DNA from: Salinicoccus cyprini
GTDB lineage: Bacteria > Bacillota > Bacilli > Staphylococcales > Salinicoccaceae
Length of the DNA: 64,000 nt
NCBI RefSeq assembly: GCF_007713705.1
Contig: NZ_VMSJ01000001.1
Coordinates: 1-64,000, forward strand
Direction: 5' to 3'
Shown one piece after another: positions 18,473-27,805 of the stretch; position 1 is the stretch's first letter, and each line of letters opens with the position of its first letter. Position numbers and translations under genes: made by a program. The notes beneath the pieces are model-generated. The model saw only the letters and a list, made by a program, of their open reading frames with translations. It made no database searches and was not told the DNA's origin.

Positions 18473-20014
18473 TTGAAAATCGTAAAGCGGGAAGAGATGC
18501 TTGAAATCGAAAGGTATGCAATGGAGGAGATCGGAATTTCCGGTGCGGTGCTGATGGAGATTGCCGGCAATCATGTTGCCGAAGCAATCATGCGTTCCTA
18601 TCCGGATCAATCTGTACATATCACCATACTGGTCGGCGGCGGAAACAATGGCGGCGATGGCCTTGTCATCGCCAGACGGCTGTTTGATGCCGGCTATAGC
18701 CCTGCTGTATGGCTGCTTGTCGATGAAGGAAATCTCAAAGGGGACGCGAGAACGCAATATCAGATCCATACAGGACGTGGACTGCCGCTTCGCCTGGTCG
18801 AGGAAGGGATGTCGAGTCTGGATGAAACTTTGAAACAGTCGGAAGTACTGGTGGATGCGATGCTCGGTACAGGCGTGAAAGGTGCTGTAAGGGAGCCTTT
18901 CAGCCAGATCATCGAGCAGGCGAATGCGCATGATCTCCATGTCATTTCAGTCGATATCCCCTCCGGGCTCGACTGCAATACGGGAAAGGTTGAAAACGTC
19001 GCAGTGGCAGCGGATGATACGTATACTTTTGCGATGCCGAAACTTGGCTTCTTCCTGCAGGATGGTCCATCCGTCGTCGGGAACTGGCACGTAAAGGACA
19101 TTTCCGTGCCGGAAACATTTGCGGACGCACTCGGCATGAAGCTGCCGGAAGTCATCACCCATGAACTTGCGGCAGCTTCCTTGCCAAAGCGGCCACGGTT
19201 CGGCCACAAGGGTACGTTCGGCCATGCCCTTGTCTTTGGCGGATCGAAACCGTTCGTCGGTGCACCGCTCTACAGTGCACATACTGCTTTCCACTGCGGG
19301 GCCGGTCTATCGACACTTGTCATTCCTGAAGAGACATATCCAGTCATCGCCAGCCAGAATCAGACTGCACTCATTCGGACACTGCCGAGTGATGGCGGAC
19401 ATTTCAACGGAACAGGCGTGGCACCTGAACTTTTTGAAAAGGTAACTGCAGTTGCCATCGGGCCCGGCATGGGCCGCTTTGAAGCGGGACCTGAGTTCAT
19501 CCGGGATATCATCGACCATCTTGATGCACAGCCGATCGTCATCGATGCGGACGGTCTGTTTCATATCAAAGATCAGATGGAACTGCTGAGCCGCTATGAG
19601 GGCCCGGTCGTCCTGACACCGCATCCTGGGGAAATGGGGACACTGACCGGCAAGACTGTACCAGAAGTGGAAGCGGACCGGATCGGAATCGCTCATGATT
19701 TTGCGAGCCGGCATAATGTATATCTTGTCCTTAAAGGCCATCGTACCATTGTGGCCACACCGGAGGGCATCTGGGTGAACCCGCTCGGCAATGATGCACT
19801 GGCCAAAGGGGGCACCGGAGACCTTCTGACCGGCATGATCACAGCCTTCCTTGCACAGGGGGCACGGCCCGAAGATGCCATGCGGGCGGCGGTCCATATC
19901 CATGCAGTTTCCGGAGAACGCGCGGCACTCAAGGGCTCGCATTATGGAGTGGTTCCTGATGATATCATTGAAGCGAGCAGGGAAGTGCTCAAGCAGATGG
20001 AGGGAGAGAAATGA
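18473..20014 (+). CDS. nnrD: bifunctional NAD(P)HX epimerase/dehydratase
   Basis: 513-residue YjeF-type metabolite-repair enzyme. The N-terminal epimerase (about 1-210) has VGGGNNGGDGLV. The C-terminal ADP-dependent dehydratase (about 225-513) has GTFGHALVFGGS, GPGMGRF and the catalytic-loop LAKGGTGDLLTGMI. Together they restore hydrated NADH and NADPH. It starts with TTG at 18473 behind GGGGGA. The first residues KIVKREEMLEIERYA match the family's N-terminus, which supports that start over the internal ATG seven codons in. It overlaps the GRAM-like gene by four bases. Confidence 0.95.
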   Translation: MKIVKREEMLEIERYAMEEIGISGAVLMEIAGNHVAEAIMRSYPDQSVHITILVGGGNNGGDGLVIARRLFDAGYSPAVWLLVDEGNLKGDARTQYQIHTGRGLPLRLVEEGMSSLDETLKQSEVLVDAMLGTGVKGAVREPFSQIIEQANAHDLHVISVDIPSGLDCNTGKVENVAVAADDTYTFAMPKLGFFLQDGPSVVGNWHVKDISVPETFADALGMKLPEVITHELAAASLPKRPRFGHKGTFGHALVFGGSKPFVGAPLYSAHTAFHCGAGLSTLVIPEETYPVIASQNQTALIRTLPSDGGHFNGTGVAPELFEKVTAVAIGPGMGRFEAGPEFIRDIIDHLDAQPIVIDADGLFHIKDQMELLSRYEGPVVLTPHPGEMGTLTGKTVPEVEADRIGIAHDFASRHNVYLVLKGHRTIVATPEGIWVNPLGNDALAKGGTGDLLTGMITAFLAQGARPEDAMRAAVHIHAVSGERAALKGSHYGVVPDDIIEASREVLKQMEGEK

Positions 20015-20337
20015 AGGAAAAGGCACTTAGGAGCGGCAACGGCAACCTGTTCAGAAATGGCGTTTCGGTTGGTGGGAAAATGCATCTGACAACGACCCGC
20101 ATCCACCATATTCCGCATGCCATGAATCTTAACAGGAAGCAGACGGAGATCGATCTTCTGGATGTGGCAGCAGTCAATCTCATCAGCCACCGCATCATGA
20201 ATTTCATCCCCATTCCAAATGGTCTTGAAGTTGTTCTGCAGGATGACGCATCACTTAAGTTCGTCGTCAATGGCAGGAGACGCTGGAAGCGGGAGATTGA
20301 ACGTGCAGTAGAGGAGATGGAAAGAGAAAAAAGGTAA
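20011..20337 (+). CDS. GRAM/PH-like domain protein
   Basis: 108-residue soluble protein. The middle (about 12-95) has the GRAM/bacterial PH pattern: FRNGVSVGGKMHLTTTRIHH, then a basic-rich linker and IDLLDVAAVNLISHRIMNFI, then GLEVVLQDDASLKFVVNGRR. Such domains often bind lipids or membrane proteins. Start overlaps the end of the NAD(P)HX gene (ATGA), and a UbiA-type prenyltransferase begins 21 bases after its stop, so it is probably part of a three-gene unit. A role with the membrane enzyme is an inference. Confidence 0.7.
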   Translation: MKEKALRSGNGNLFRNGVSVGGKMHLTTTRIHHIPHAMNLNRKQTEIDLLDVAAVNLISHRIMNFIPIPNGLEVVLQDDASLKFVVNGRRRWKREIERAVEEMEREKR

Positions 20338-20358
20338 GAGGGCGAAAGGGGTAAGGTT

Positions 20359-21291
20359 ATGGAAAAACAGGAATCATACAGTCTGAAGGGGTTTGGCATG
20401 CTGCTCAGAGTCGTTGCGGTCGTTGCATCAAGTATTGCAACCATCATATCGACCATACTGCCGCTGGCATTCGGGTATGATATATCGAACGTTGATCTTT
20501 TTCTATTGTTTCTGCTGCTCGTCGTCGGTGCTTTTCTTGTTCATGGGGTACTGACACACGTATTCAATGATATTGCCGATTTTAAATCAGGGACGGACCA
20601 GGAGAGCCCGGGCATGCTGTCAGGCGGCAGCCGCGTGCTGCAGAATGGCGTCATGACACTGGATATGCTGGTGCGTATCGGACTCGTTGTCACCCTGCTC
20701 CTGCTGATTGCGACCGCACTCTTCATTACATTCGGACAGATGGAACTCGCGATACTTACAATTGTCGGGCTGTGGGGGGCCATCAGCTATTCATTGAAAC
20801 CTTTCAGATTCGCCTACCGGCCGTTTCTTGGAGAATGGCTGAGCCTTTTCCCATCCATTCTGCTGCTCGGCCTTGCGGCACCATGGCTCATGCTGGACGA
20901 CATTCCATTGTGGGCATGGCAGAACGCCCTCATCAATGCACTGTGGTGCATGGCCTGGGTCATGATCCACCATGTTCCGGATATAGAAGCCGACCGCAAT
21001 GCGACACCGATGAAGCAGACCACTGTCGTATGGGCGGCAAGACAATTCGGCGTGAAGGCAGCTCCGTCTCCGGCACTATTCTATCTGGTCATTGTCGGGC
21101 TGCTCGCAATCTCGGTCATCTGGGATCGTCCGATTGCAGCAGTCGGTACATTGCTTCTGCTCGGATATGGCATATACATGGTATTGAAAATAAATGTGGA
21201 CGATGTTGAACAGGTCACAGCATACGAAAAAGTCCTGCTGCTGCTGGCGATGGCAACAGCAATATGGCTCGGCCTGTTTCCGGAGATGTAA
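20359..21291 (+). CDS. UbiA family prenyltransferase
   Basis: 310-residue membrane protein with about eight to nine helices. The first Asp-rich motif NDIADFKSGTD (70-80) is the Mg-prenyl diphosphate site of the UbiA/MenA family, and a second, PDIEAD (207-212), lies in the later loop. LSGGSRVLQNG resembles the MenA segment after motif one. The second motif lacks the NN of typical MenA (NNIRDxxxD). It may make menaquinone or transfer prenyl to another acceptor. A dedicated MenA is not visible elsewhere in the window. GGGGTAAGG site before the ATG. Confidence 0.82.
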   Translation: MEKQESYSLKGFGMLLRVVAVVASSIATIISTILPLAFGYDISNVDLFLLFLLLVVGAFLVHGVLTHVFNDIADFKSGTDQESPGMLSGGSRVLQNGVMTLDMLVRIGLVVTLLLLIATALFITFGQMELAILTIVGLWGAISYSLKPFRFAYRPFLGEWLSLFPSILLLGLAAPWLMLDDIPLWAWQNALINALWCMAWVMIHHVPDIEADRNATPMKQTTVVWAARQFGVKAAPSPALFYLVIVGLLAISVIWDRPIAAVGTLLLLGYGIYMVLKINVDDVEQVTAYEKVLLLLAMATAIWLGLFPEM

Positions 21292-21293
21292 AA

Positions 21294-21343
21294 AAGCCAT
21301 CCCGGCACTGCAGGTCATGATTCCTGTGTGCTTGGGACGGCTT
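21294..21343. terminator. terminator hairpin overlapping the EamA 3' end
   Basis: Long imperfect stem AAGCCATCCC...GCAGG / CCTGTGTGC...GGGACGGCTT. On the minus strand it ends in a run of six T. Its distal arm (from 21315) lies inside the last codons of the EamA gene, so the coding end doubles as terminator. It also stands 3 bases beyond the UbiA stop. Confidence 0.7.
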
Positions 21344-22256
21344 CCTTATTTGTTTTTGCCCTACGGCCGACGGAGATGTAGACTGCGATGCCAAGTATGA
21401 TGGCGATGCCGGCAAACTGGTACAAGCCCATGCTGATATCAAGCCATATGACGGAACTGACGACTGCTGATACAGGTTCCAGCGTTCCGAGAATACCCGC
21501 CTCCTTTGAAGAAATATGCTTCAGGCTGCTGATATAGAGCAGGAAGGCAAGCGTTGTCCCGATCAGTACTGACAGCAGCAGTATTGTAACCAGCGCCGCA
21601 GTCCATTCGAATTCACGGTCGAATTGCCAGATGGGATGGATGAAGTTCATTGCGATGCCGCCGATGAACATCGAGCCACCGACAAGCTGAAGCGGGTGCA
21701 GTCGATACAGCAGTATTTGTGCGTGCAAGGTGTAGTAGGCGAGGGCCACTCCGGATACCAGCCCCCATATGAGGGCAGGCGGAGATACGATGAGCGTGGA
21801 GAAGTCCCCGTTTGTCGCGAGCAGTATGACACCTGCAATCATGCCGATGATGATGAATGCATCGGCAGCGCTCCATTTTGCATATCGGCGGATGACCAGC
21901 CACAGGATGATGTAGATGGGACCTGTGTACTGGAGTACTGTGGCGATCGCTGCATTGCCATGGCCGATTGCTGCCATGAATGAATATTGCACCATTGTCA
22001 TTCCAAGCAGACTGTAGATGACGAGCATGGCGAAGGTGCGCCGGTCCAGGCGAACCGGCTGCTGCTTTCTCGAAAACAGCCAGTACGCAGCAAGGAGAAT
22101 GATGCCGCTGGCAGTAAGTCTGAAGGCAACATACCATTCCACAGTAATGGGAGTATTTCTGAATATGTAGTCTGCAGCCGTTCCACCGACACCCCATAGT
22201 GTGGCGCCAATCAGAACAAAGATCAGACCGCGGATATGTTTCGATTCAGATATCAT
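21315..22256 (-). CDS. EamA/DMT family transporter
   Basis: 313-residue membrane protein of the drug/metabolite transporter superfamily with ten predicted helices arranged as two EamA repeats (about 10-145 and 155-295). The second repeat holds the conserved LEPVSAVVSSVIWLD segment. Family members export amino acids, metabolites or drugs. The substrate cannot be told. ATG 22256 lies seven bases after AAAGGAGG. Monocistronic and convergent with the UbiA gene. Confidence 0.88.
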   Translation of the reverse strand: MISESKHIRGLIFVLIGATLWGVGGTAADYIFRNTPITVEWYVAFRLTASGIILLAAYWLFSRKQQPVRLDRRTFAMLVIYSLLGMTMVQYSFMAAIGHGNAAIATVLQYTGPIYIILWLVIRRYAKWSAADAFIIIGMIAGVILLATNGDFSTLIVSPPALIWGLVSGVALAYYTLHAQILLYRLHPLQLVGGSMFIGGIAMNFIHPIWQFDREFEWTAALVTILLLSVLIGTTLAFLLYISSLKHISSKEAGILGTLEPVSAVVSSVIWLDISMGLYQFAGIAIILGIAVYISVGRRAKTNKEAVPSTQES

Positions 22257-22383
22257 ACATATGCCTCCTTTCCATTATTAAAAGAATAGTCGAAACCATC
22301 AGGAAATTCAATGCGCATCACTCAAAGTTTCGAGCATCATCATGATATACTGATGGCATCTTGAACATATTGGGGGAGAAAGA

Positions 22384-22941
22384 ATGGCACTTGATCAATG
22401 GTATGACCAGGCAATCGTGACCGAAACCTATATAGAAGGCATGGCGCAGCACAAGGAGAACTTGCAGAAAGTATACAACAAGTTCCAGATACCGGAGGAC
22501 AATGACTTCTTCCGCCGCCTTGAAGCACGGTCACTCCGTGTCATTGCGATTACGGAAGACTGGTGCGGGGATGCCATGATGAATATCCCGATCCTGCTCC
22601 ATCTCGCGGAAAAAAGCCATATGCAAGTCCGCATGATACTTAGGGACAGCAATCTGGAACTCATGGACCAGTACTTGACCAATGGTAGATCCCGCTCCAT
22701 TCCGATATTCATCTTCATTGATGAAAACGGACAGGAGGTTACGTACTGGGGTCCCCGGGCAGAAGCAGTCCAAAATGAAGTCGATCAGCTGATGGACAGC
22801 TTGCCCGATAAAGACTCTCCGGAATACGATGCCGCATTCAAAGAAGCCATCAAAACATTGACAGCCCGCTTCGTCACTGAAGAAAAGTTCTGGCAGGAAA
22901 CGTATGAGAGCATCAAGGGGAAGCTTGAGAAAAATATATAG
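22384..22941 (+). CDS. thioredoxin family protein with single-Cys WCGD site
   Basis: 185-residue cytoplasmic protein of the Thioredoxin_9-type group. The thioredoxin-like core runs from about 45 to 130, with TEDWCGDAMMN at 58-67 and a cis-proline SIPIFIFID. The second active-site cysteine is replaced by Asp (WCGD), so it cannot be a standard dithiol oxidoreductase. A helical extension of about 45 residues follows. Preceded by GGGGGAGAAAGA and followed by a strong terminator. Function unknown. Confidence 0.82.
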   Translation: MALDQWYDQAIVTETYIEGMAQHKENLQKVYNKFQIPEDNDFFRRLEARSLRVIAITEDWCGDAMMNIPILLHLAEKSHMQVRMILRDSNLELMDQYLTNGRSRSIPIFIFIDENGQEVTYWGPRAEAVQNEVDQLMDSLPDKDSPEYDAAFKEAIKTLTARFVTEEKFWQETYESIKGKLEKNI

Positions 22942-22953
22942 TGATTGGATGAC

Positions 22954-22986
22954 AAAAGAGGTGCCCCGGCAAAGGGCACCTCTTTT
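22954..22986. terminator. bidirectional terminator
   Basis: 13-bp perfect stem AAAAGAGGTGCCC / GGGCACCTCTTTT with 7-base loop between two convergent units. Confidence 0.9.
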
Positions 22987-23004
22987 CATCTCCAACATCT
23001 CCTT

Positions 23005-23766
23005 CTATTTCCGATACTGCAGCCCCACAAACTGCATTTTCTGGTTGAACAGCTTCGGATAGGCGAGATACCCGACCATGACTGAGGACATGGCTGCGGT
23101 GGTGAGTATCAGAAACAGGATCAGAAGCTGATACATGACGGCTTCCATCGGAGCGGCACCCCCGATGATCAGTCCGCTCATCATGCCGGGAAGCTGGACG
23201 AGGCCCATCGTCTTCTGTGCTTCGATGGTCGGTATCATGCTGGTCTGTATGGCGGACTTCAGACTTTTATCGATGGCCACTTTCGGCTGTCCGCCCATGG
23301 AAAGGATGAGTTCGATGGTCTCATCGCTGCGGTCGACTTCATCCTTGAATCTGTTCAGGAAGAGGAGGGAGAGGACCATGCAGTTGCCGATGATCATCCC
23401 GCTGATCGGTATGACTTCCTCCGGAACGAACGGAATGATGCCGAACCCGAGCATGATGCCCATCGTCACGACTTCCACAACGACGAGGGTGAAGACGATC
23501 ATCCATGTGATGCCCGGGATACCATCCCCTTTTTTTATGATATTCTGCGTAGCTGCAGCAATCATCAGCAGGATCATCAGTATGATGTAGACCGGATTGT
23601 CGCTCTCGAAAACGAAGGTCAGAATGTAGCCGATGATCAGCAGCTGTATGATCGACCGGACGGTCGCGATGATGATATCCTTCTCAAGGCCGAGTTTCAG
23701 TACAAGTGCCAGTCCGAGCGGGATTGCGATGAATATGAGTGACAGGGCGAGCTGGGCGTATGTCAA
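23005..23766 (-). CDS. fetB: FetB-type ABC transporter permease (UPF0014)
   Basis: 253-residue integral membrane protein with about seven helices and UPF0014 signatures (TMGLVQLPGMMSGLIIGGA, PMEAVMYQ). FetAB in E. coli exports iron and gives resistance to peroxide. In Gram-positive bacteria the pair is usually assigned only by homology. The gene overlaps the ATPase gene by four bases, giving a two-gene operon. Substrate here is an inference. Confidence 0.85.
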   Translation of the reverse strand: MTYAQLALSLIFIAIPLGLALVLKLGLEKDIIIATVRSIIQLLIIGYILTFVFESDNPVYIILMILLMIAAATQNIIKKGDGIPGITWMIVFTLVVVEVVTMGIMLGFGIIPFVPEEVIPISGMIIGNCMVLSLLFLNRFKDEVDRSDETIELILSMGGQPKVAIDKSLKSAIQTSMIPTIEAQKTMGLVQLPGMMSGLIIGGAAPMEAVMYQLLILFLILTTAAMSSVMVGYLAYPKLFNQKMQFVGLQYRK

Positions 23767-24467
23767 AGTGCTTCCCCCTCGAGAAAGTTTTTGATGAGTG
23801 GATTATCGGATTCATCGATGAACGCGGCATTCCCGTATTCGATGAGTTCCCCGGCTGCCAGGAACCACATGTCATCACTGACGCGCCGAGCCTGATCAAG
23901 ATCATGCGTAATCCAGATGACAGTGACATTGTATTCGCGCTGCAGTCTGACGATGAGGCGTTCGACCTCCTTGACCATGCGGTAGTCGAGGCTTGCGGTG
24001 ATTTCGTCGAGCAGCAGAACTTCGGGGCGATTGACCAGCGTGCGGGCGATCGATATGCGGCTCTTCTCGCCGCCGGACAGTGACTTGATGTTCTGGTCAA
24101 GCGGGATGCCACCAAGGTCGACGCGTTCGAGCAGTTCGACCGCACGGTCCTGCTCCAGTCTCTCATTGAATATGGCTTTTGGCAGGTTGAGGTTGTCATA
24201 TACTGTTCCGCCGATCATCGGTGCACTCTGGAAGGCCATGCCGATGCGTTTTCTCAGTTCGACCATGTCCATATCCTGAATATTTTCACCTCTGAAAAAT
24301 ATATTGCCGGAGCCAGGCGACAGCAGCCCGTTGATATGCTTCAGGCACGTCGTCTTACCCGCACCACTCGGGCCGACAAAAGTTGTAATTCTGGCTTCGT
24401 TGAAGTGTCCGCTGATATTATGGAGGATGTTCCGATGGCTTACATTTTCAAATTCGATTATACTCAT
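23763..24467 (-). CDS. fetA: FetA-type ABC transporter ATP-binding protein
   Basis: 234-residue ABC ATPase. Walker A VGPSGAGKTT (31-40), signature LSGGEKSR (about 139-146), Walker B VLLLDEITASLD and H-loop WITHD are intact. It is coupled to the UPF0014 permease downstream by an ATGA overlap, which identifies it as the FetA partner. AAGGAG lies 11 bases before the ATG, a slightly long spacing. It is divergent from the DUF72 gene over a 51-base gap. Confidence 0.86.
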   Translation of the reverse strand: MSIIEFENVSHRNILHNISGHFNEARITTFVGPSGAGKTTCLKHINGLLSPGSGNIFFRGENIQDMDMVELRKRIGMAFQSAPMIGGTVYDNLNLPKAIFNERLEQDRAVELLERVDLGGIPLDQNIKSLSGGEKSRISIARTLVNRPEVLLLDEITASLDYRMVKEVERLIVRLQREYNVTVIWITHDLDQARRVSDDMWFLAAGELIEYGNAAFIDESDNPLIKNFLEGEAL

Positions 24468-24518
24468 ATTGAAGTGTGCTCCTTAAAAGTTGTGTTACAA
24501 TAAAGCAAGGTGATTTCT

Positions 24519-25367
24519 ATGATTTATATTGGATTGACGGGCTGGGGGGATCATCATGACCTCTACACAGACCTTTCAAATAAAAAAGATAAACTGGCTA
24601 CATACGCCGGATATTTCCCGATTGTCGAGCTGGATTCCACCTACTATGCCATCCAGCGTACTTCAACGATCGAAAAATGGTGTAATGAAACGCCGGATAA
24701 ATTCAGATTTGTCGTCAAAGCCCACCAGTACATGACCGGCCATAGCGACTATCGCGACCATTATGATTCCATCAAGGATGTTTTCAGTGCGTATCGTGAT
24801 ATGCTGCGTCCCATGGACAAGGCAGGCAAACTCGGCTTCGTCCTTCTTCAGTTCCCGCCGTGGTTCGACTGCAACCACAAAAACATTCGCTATGTGAAAT
24901 ACGCAACAGAGCAGCTGCAGCCATACAAGGTTGCGGTCGAATTCAGGAACCAGACATGGTTCGAGGAACAGTACAGGGAAGAGACACTGTCTTTTCTCGA
25001 CAATAATAATATCATCCACAGCATCTGCGATGAACCGCAGGCCGGCATCGGAAGCATTCCTTTCGTCAACCGGGTGACCAATCGGACGGCTTTCATCCGG
25101 CTCCATGGGCGCAATGTGCACGGGTGGACACAAAAGGACCGCACCAGCGAGGAATGGCGCAACGTAAGGTACCTATATGATTATAACAGACAGGAATTGG
25201 AATGGCTGAAAAGACAGGTCGAAATTCTGAAGCATAAGACAAAGGATATCTATATTGTTTTCAACAACAATTCCGGCGGCCATGCTGCAGGCAACGCCCA
25301 GGACTTCATGACGCTGATGGGGATACGCTATGATGGACTGTCGCCGAAACAGCTTAAATTATTCTAG
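24519..25367 (+). CDS. DUF72 family protein
   Basis: 282-residue cytoplasmic TIM-barrel protein of the DUF72/YecE group. Landmarks are GLTGWGDHHDLY near the N-terminus, the LDSTYYAI block, LLQFPPWF and the C-terminal IYIVFNNNSGGHAAGNA. The function is unknown. ATG 24519 is preferred because AAGGTG precedes it by about eight bases, while the in-frame GTG at 24510 lies within that site. Confidence 0.87.
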   Translation: MIYIGLTGWGDHHDLYTDLSNKKDKLATYAGYFPIVELDSTYYAIQRTSTIEKWCNETPDKFRFVVKAHQYMTGHSDYRDHYDSIKDVFSAYRDMLRPMDKAGKLGFVLLQFPPWFDCNHKNIRYVKYATEQLQPYKVAVEFRNQTWFEEQYREETLSFLDNNNIIHSICDEPQAGIGSIPFVNRVTNRTAFIRLHGRNVHGWTQKDRTSEEWRNVRYLYDYNRQELEWLKRQVEILKHKTKDIYIVFNNNSGGHAAGNAQDFMTLMGIRYDGLSPKQLKLF

Positions 25368-25442
25368 GGAATCAAGACAAAGGGGAAATTCCGAAGGGAA
25401 ACTACAGCCAGGATTTTCTGGTTTTCTAAAGGAGCAATACGA

Positions 25443-26264
25443 ATGGAATACATCATCCTCATACTGATCGGGCTTTTCGCATCGGCTCTCGGTGCCCTGG
25501 TCGGCATCGGAGGCGGGGTCATCATTGTGCCGCTGCTCATATTCTTCGGTATCAATGCAGGGATACTGGAGCGCATCACCCCCCAGAGTGCCGTCGGCAC
25601 TTCCAGTCTCGTTTTGATTGTCATCGGCCTGTCTGCAATGATCTCCTATGGACGGAGCAACCAGGTCGATATGAAAAATGGCTTGCGGTTTCTCATCGGA
25701 ATCATGCCCGGCGCCTTTGTCGGATCCTACGCGAGCCAGTTCTTCACCATCGACAGCTTCAACCTTTACTTCGGTATATTTCTTATTTTTCTAAGCACAC
25801 TGCTTATCATCAGGGACAGGATCAAACCGATTTCCATCTTCCAGAATGAACGCTATATGGAGCCGCATGTCGACAACATGGGGGACGTTCACCACTATGG
25901 TTTTCCCGCTTGGATCGCCATCCTCTCAACATTCATCGTCGGCTTCTTCACAGGTCTTTTCGGCATCGGTGGCGGGGCGCTGATGACACCGCTCATGCTG
26001 CTCGTATTCCGCATGCCGGCGTCAATCGCCATCGGAACGAGCATGATGATGGTCTTCTTTTCCGGCACAGCAGCTGCCGTCGGACATGTCCTGCAGGGCA
26101 ATGTGGATTTCTGGTATGCTCTGTTCATCGTTCCGGCTGCATTCTTCGGTGCCAAGATCGGTGTCTCGATCAACCGGCGCTTCAATTCCGATACGATGGT
26201 TGTCGTGCTGCGTACGGTTCTGCTGCTCCTTGGCGTATACATGATTCTACAGACCATCATATAG
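25443..26264 (+). CDS. TauE/SafE family sulfite exporter-like permease
   Basis: 273-residue membrane protein with about eight helices in two repeats, each opening with the family motif (LVGIGGGVIIVP and LFGIGGGALMTP). The TauE/SafE family exports sulfite, sulfoacetate or related anions, but many members are uncharacterised. It starts 75 bases after the DUF72 gene with AAAGGAG and ends ten bases before the phosphoesterase gene, so it is probably co-transcribed with that gene. Confidence 0.87.
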   Translation: MEYIILILIGLFASALGALVGIGGGVIIVPLLIFFGINAGILERITPQSAVGTSSLVLIVIGLSAMISYGRSNQVDMKNGLRFLIGIMPGAFVGSYASQFFTIDSFNLYFGIFLIFLSTLLIIRDRIKPISIFQNERYMEPHVDNMGDVHHYGFPAWIAILSTFIVGFFTGLFGIGGGALMTPLMLLVFRMPASIAIGTSMMMVFFSGTAAAVGHVLQGNVDFWYALFIVPAAFFGAKIGVSINRRFNSDTMVVVLRTVLLLLGVYMILQTII

Positions 26265-26274
26265 AGGTGATTCG

Positions 26275-27591
26275 ATGGAAGTGAAACTATTTCATACAAA
26301 TGACATTCATAGTCATCTATACAACTACTTGAAAATAAAAGATTTTCTGCACAACAAAAAACGTCAGCATAAGCATAATATGGTGTATGTCGACCTTGGA
26401 GATCACGTCGATCGATCGCATCCCTATACCGAAGCGACGCTCGGCAAAGGCAATATCGATATTCTGAATGATGCCGGATGCGAAGTGGCGACCATCGGCA
26501 ATAACGAAGGCATCACACTGCAGAAGGAGGATCTCAAATCCCTGTACGACAATGCGGATTTCGACGTCATCTGCGCCAACCTGCGTGAGGTCGGCAGTGA
26601 GTCTCCATACTTCAGACCGTACGTCATCAAGGAGATCAATGGCATCAAGTTCGGCTTCATCGCTGCCACCGTCGAGTTCACCCCATTCTATAAGGCACTC
26701 GGATGGGAAGTATCGGAGAGCTTCGACTGGATCCTCGAGGCGATCCGTGAAATCAATACTGAAGTCGACTGCATTGTCATGATGAGCCATCTTGGCAGAT
26801 ATGACGACGAGTCCCTTGCGATGATGTTCCCGGAAATCGATGTCATACTGAGCTCCCATACACATCACTACTTCGAAGAAGGCGAGTGGATCGGCGATAC
26901 GCTGCTCGCCGCTGCCGGACGCTACGGTGACTACGTGGGTGAAGTGACACTCGAATTTGACGAGAAGACGCTTGTCGGCAAGCGTGCACGTCTCTATGAT
27001 ACGGATCTGCTTACGAGCAGCGATGACCACTACTATGAGATGGGGCGTGATATGCTCTCCACTGTGATCAAGGATTCGGCGGCGCCGATCGAGCGCAGGC
27101 TCTATTCGACGAGCAGTTTCATCACATCACTCGCCCGTATGGTCCGCCTGTTTACGGACAGCGATGCCAGCCTGATCCATACAGGTCTCATCGTAAAACC
27201 GTTTGAAGGTGGCATGCTGACGGACTATGATCTGCACAAGGTCCTGCCCCATGCGATCAATACAGTGCAGATCGAGCTGACAGGACGGGAGCTGAAGGAG
27301 ATATTCAGCCAGGCCTCAAAGCACGAATTCAAGGATGAGATCATACGGGGCCTCGGTTTCAGAGGTGACATATTCGGCTGCTTCGTCGCCGAGAATATCG
27401 GCTACGTCCAGTCCGAACGTGAATACTACATCAACGGCGAAGTGATCGAGGACCGCAGGCACTATACACTCGGCACTCTGGACATGTATACATTCGGCAG
27501 GATCTTCCCGCAGTTCCGATACTCGAGAAAAGTATACAAGATGCCTGAATTCCTGAGGGATATCGTCAAGATCTACAGCTCGGAACTGTAG
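26275..27591 (+). CDS. YunD-like metallophosphoesterase/5'-nucleotidase
   Basis: 438 residues: N-terminal calcineurin-type metallophosphoesterase (about 1-215) with metal motifs FHTNDIHSH (6-14), VDLGDHVD (40-47), IGNNE, MSHLGR and SSHTHHYFE. A C-terminal 5'-nucleotidase-like domain (about 230-430) follows. No signal peptide is present, so unlike surface 5'-nucleotidases it is predicted cytoplasmic, as in Bacillus YunD. It probably hydrolyses nucleotides or nucleotide-sugars. The promoter of the lysine riboswitch transcript starts one base after its stop codon. Confidence 0.88.
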   Translation: MEVKLFHTNDIHSHLYNYLKIKDFLHNKKRQHKHNMVYVDLGDHVDRSHPYTEATLGKGNIDILNDAGCEVATIGNNEGITLQKEDLKSLYDNADFDVICANLREVGSESPYFRPYVIKEINGIKFGFIAATVEFTPFYKALGWEVSESFDWILEAIREINTEVDCIVMMSHLGRYDDESLAMMFPEIDVILSSHTHHYFEEGEWIGDTLLAAAGRYGDYVGEVTLEFDEKTLVGKRARLYDTDLLTSSDDHYYEMGRDMLSTVIKDSAAPIERRLYSTSSFITSLARMVRLFTDSDASLIHTGLIVKPFEGGMLTDYDLHKVLPHAINTVQIELTGRELKEIFSQASKHEFKDEIIRGLGFRGDIFGCFVAENIGYVQSEREYYINGEVIEDRRHYTLGTLDMYTFGRIFPQFRYSRKVYKMPEFLRDIVKIYSSEL

Positions 27592-27619
27592 TTGAAAAAC
27601 AGACAATATATGATATAAT
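27592..27619 (+). promoter_or_regulatory. promoter of the lysine riboswitch transcript
   Basis: TTGAAA (27592-27597), a 16-base spacer and a perfect TATAAT (27614-27619). It begins right after the TAG of the preceding gene, so the leader is transcribed separately. Confidence 0.7.
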
Positions 27620-27639
27620 ATTCTATAACAATTGAAGAA

Positions 27640-27805
27640 CGAAAAGTAGAGGTCGCAACGGCTAGGAGTACGTGAGGGAGCAGGCATGCTTTGAACTCAT
27701 GGAAAGGAGCAGTTGCCGAAGGATGCGCCCGGCGGGGTGATGTTCTGGGGTCAGGTCGAACAGGTCTGGCACTGTCATTGCGATGATGCGCTACAACCTG
27801 GTGAG
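27640..27805 (+). promoter_or_regulatory. lysine riboswitch (L-box) aptamer
   Basis: L-box blocks recognisable in order: AGTAGAGGTCGC near the 5' end, GGAGTA, a GGAAAGGAG segment, GTTGCCGAAGG, the GGGGTCAGGTC stretch, CTGGCACTGTCATTG and a closing GATGCGCTAC. A regulated terminator follows and the next gene is a permease. High lysine should promote terminator folding. Alignment of all helices was not computed, so the edges are approximate. Confidence 0.88.
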
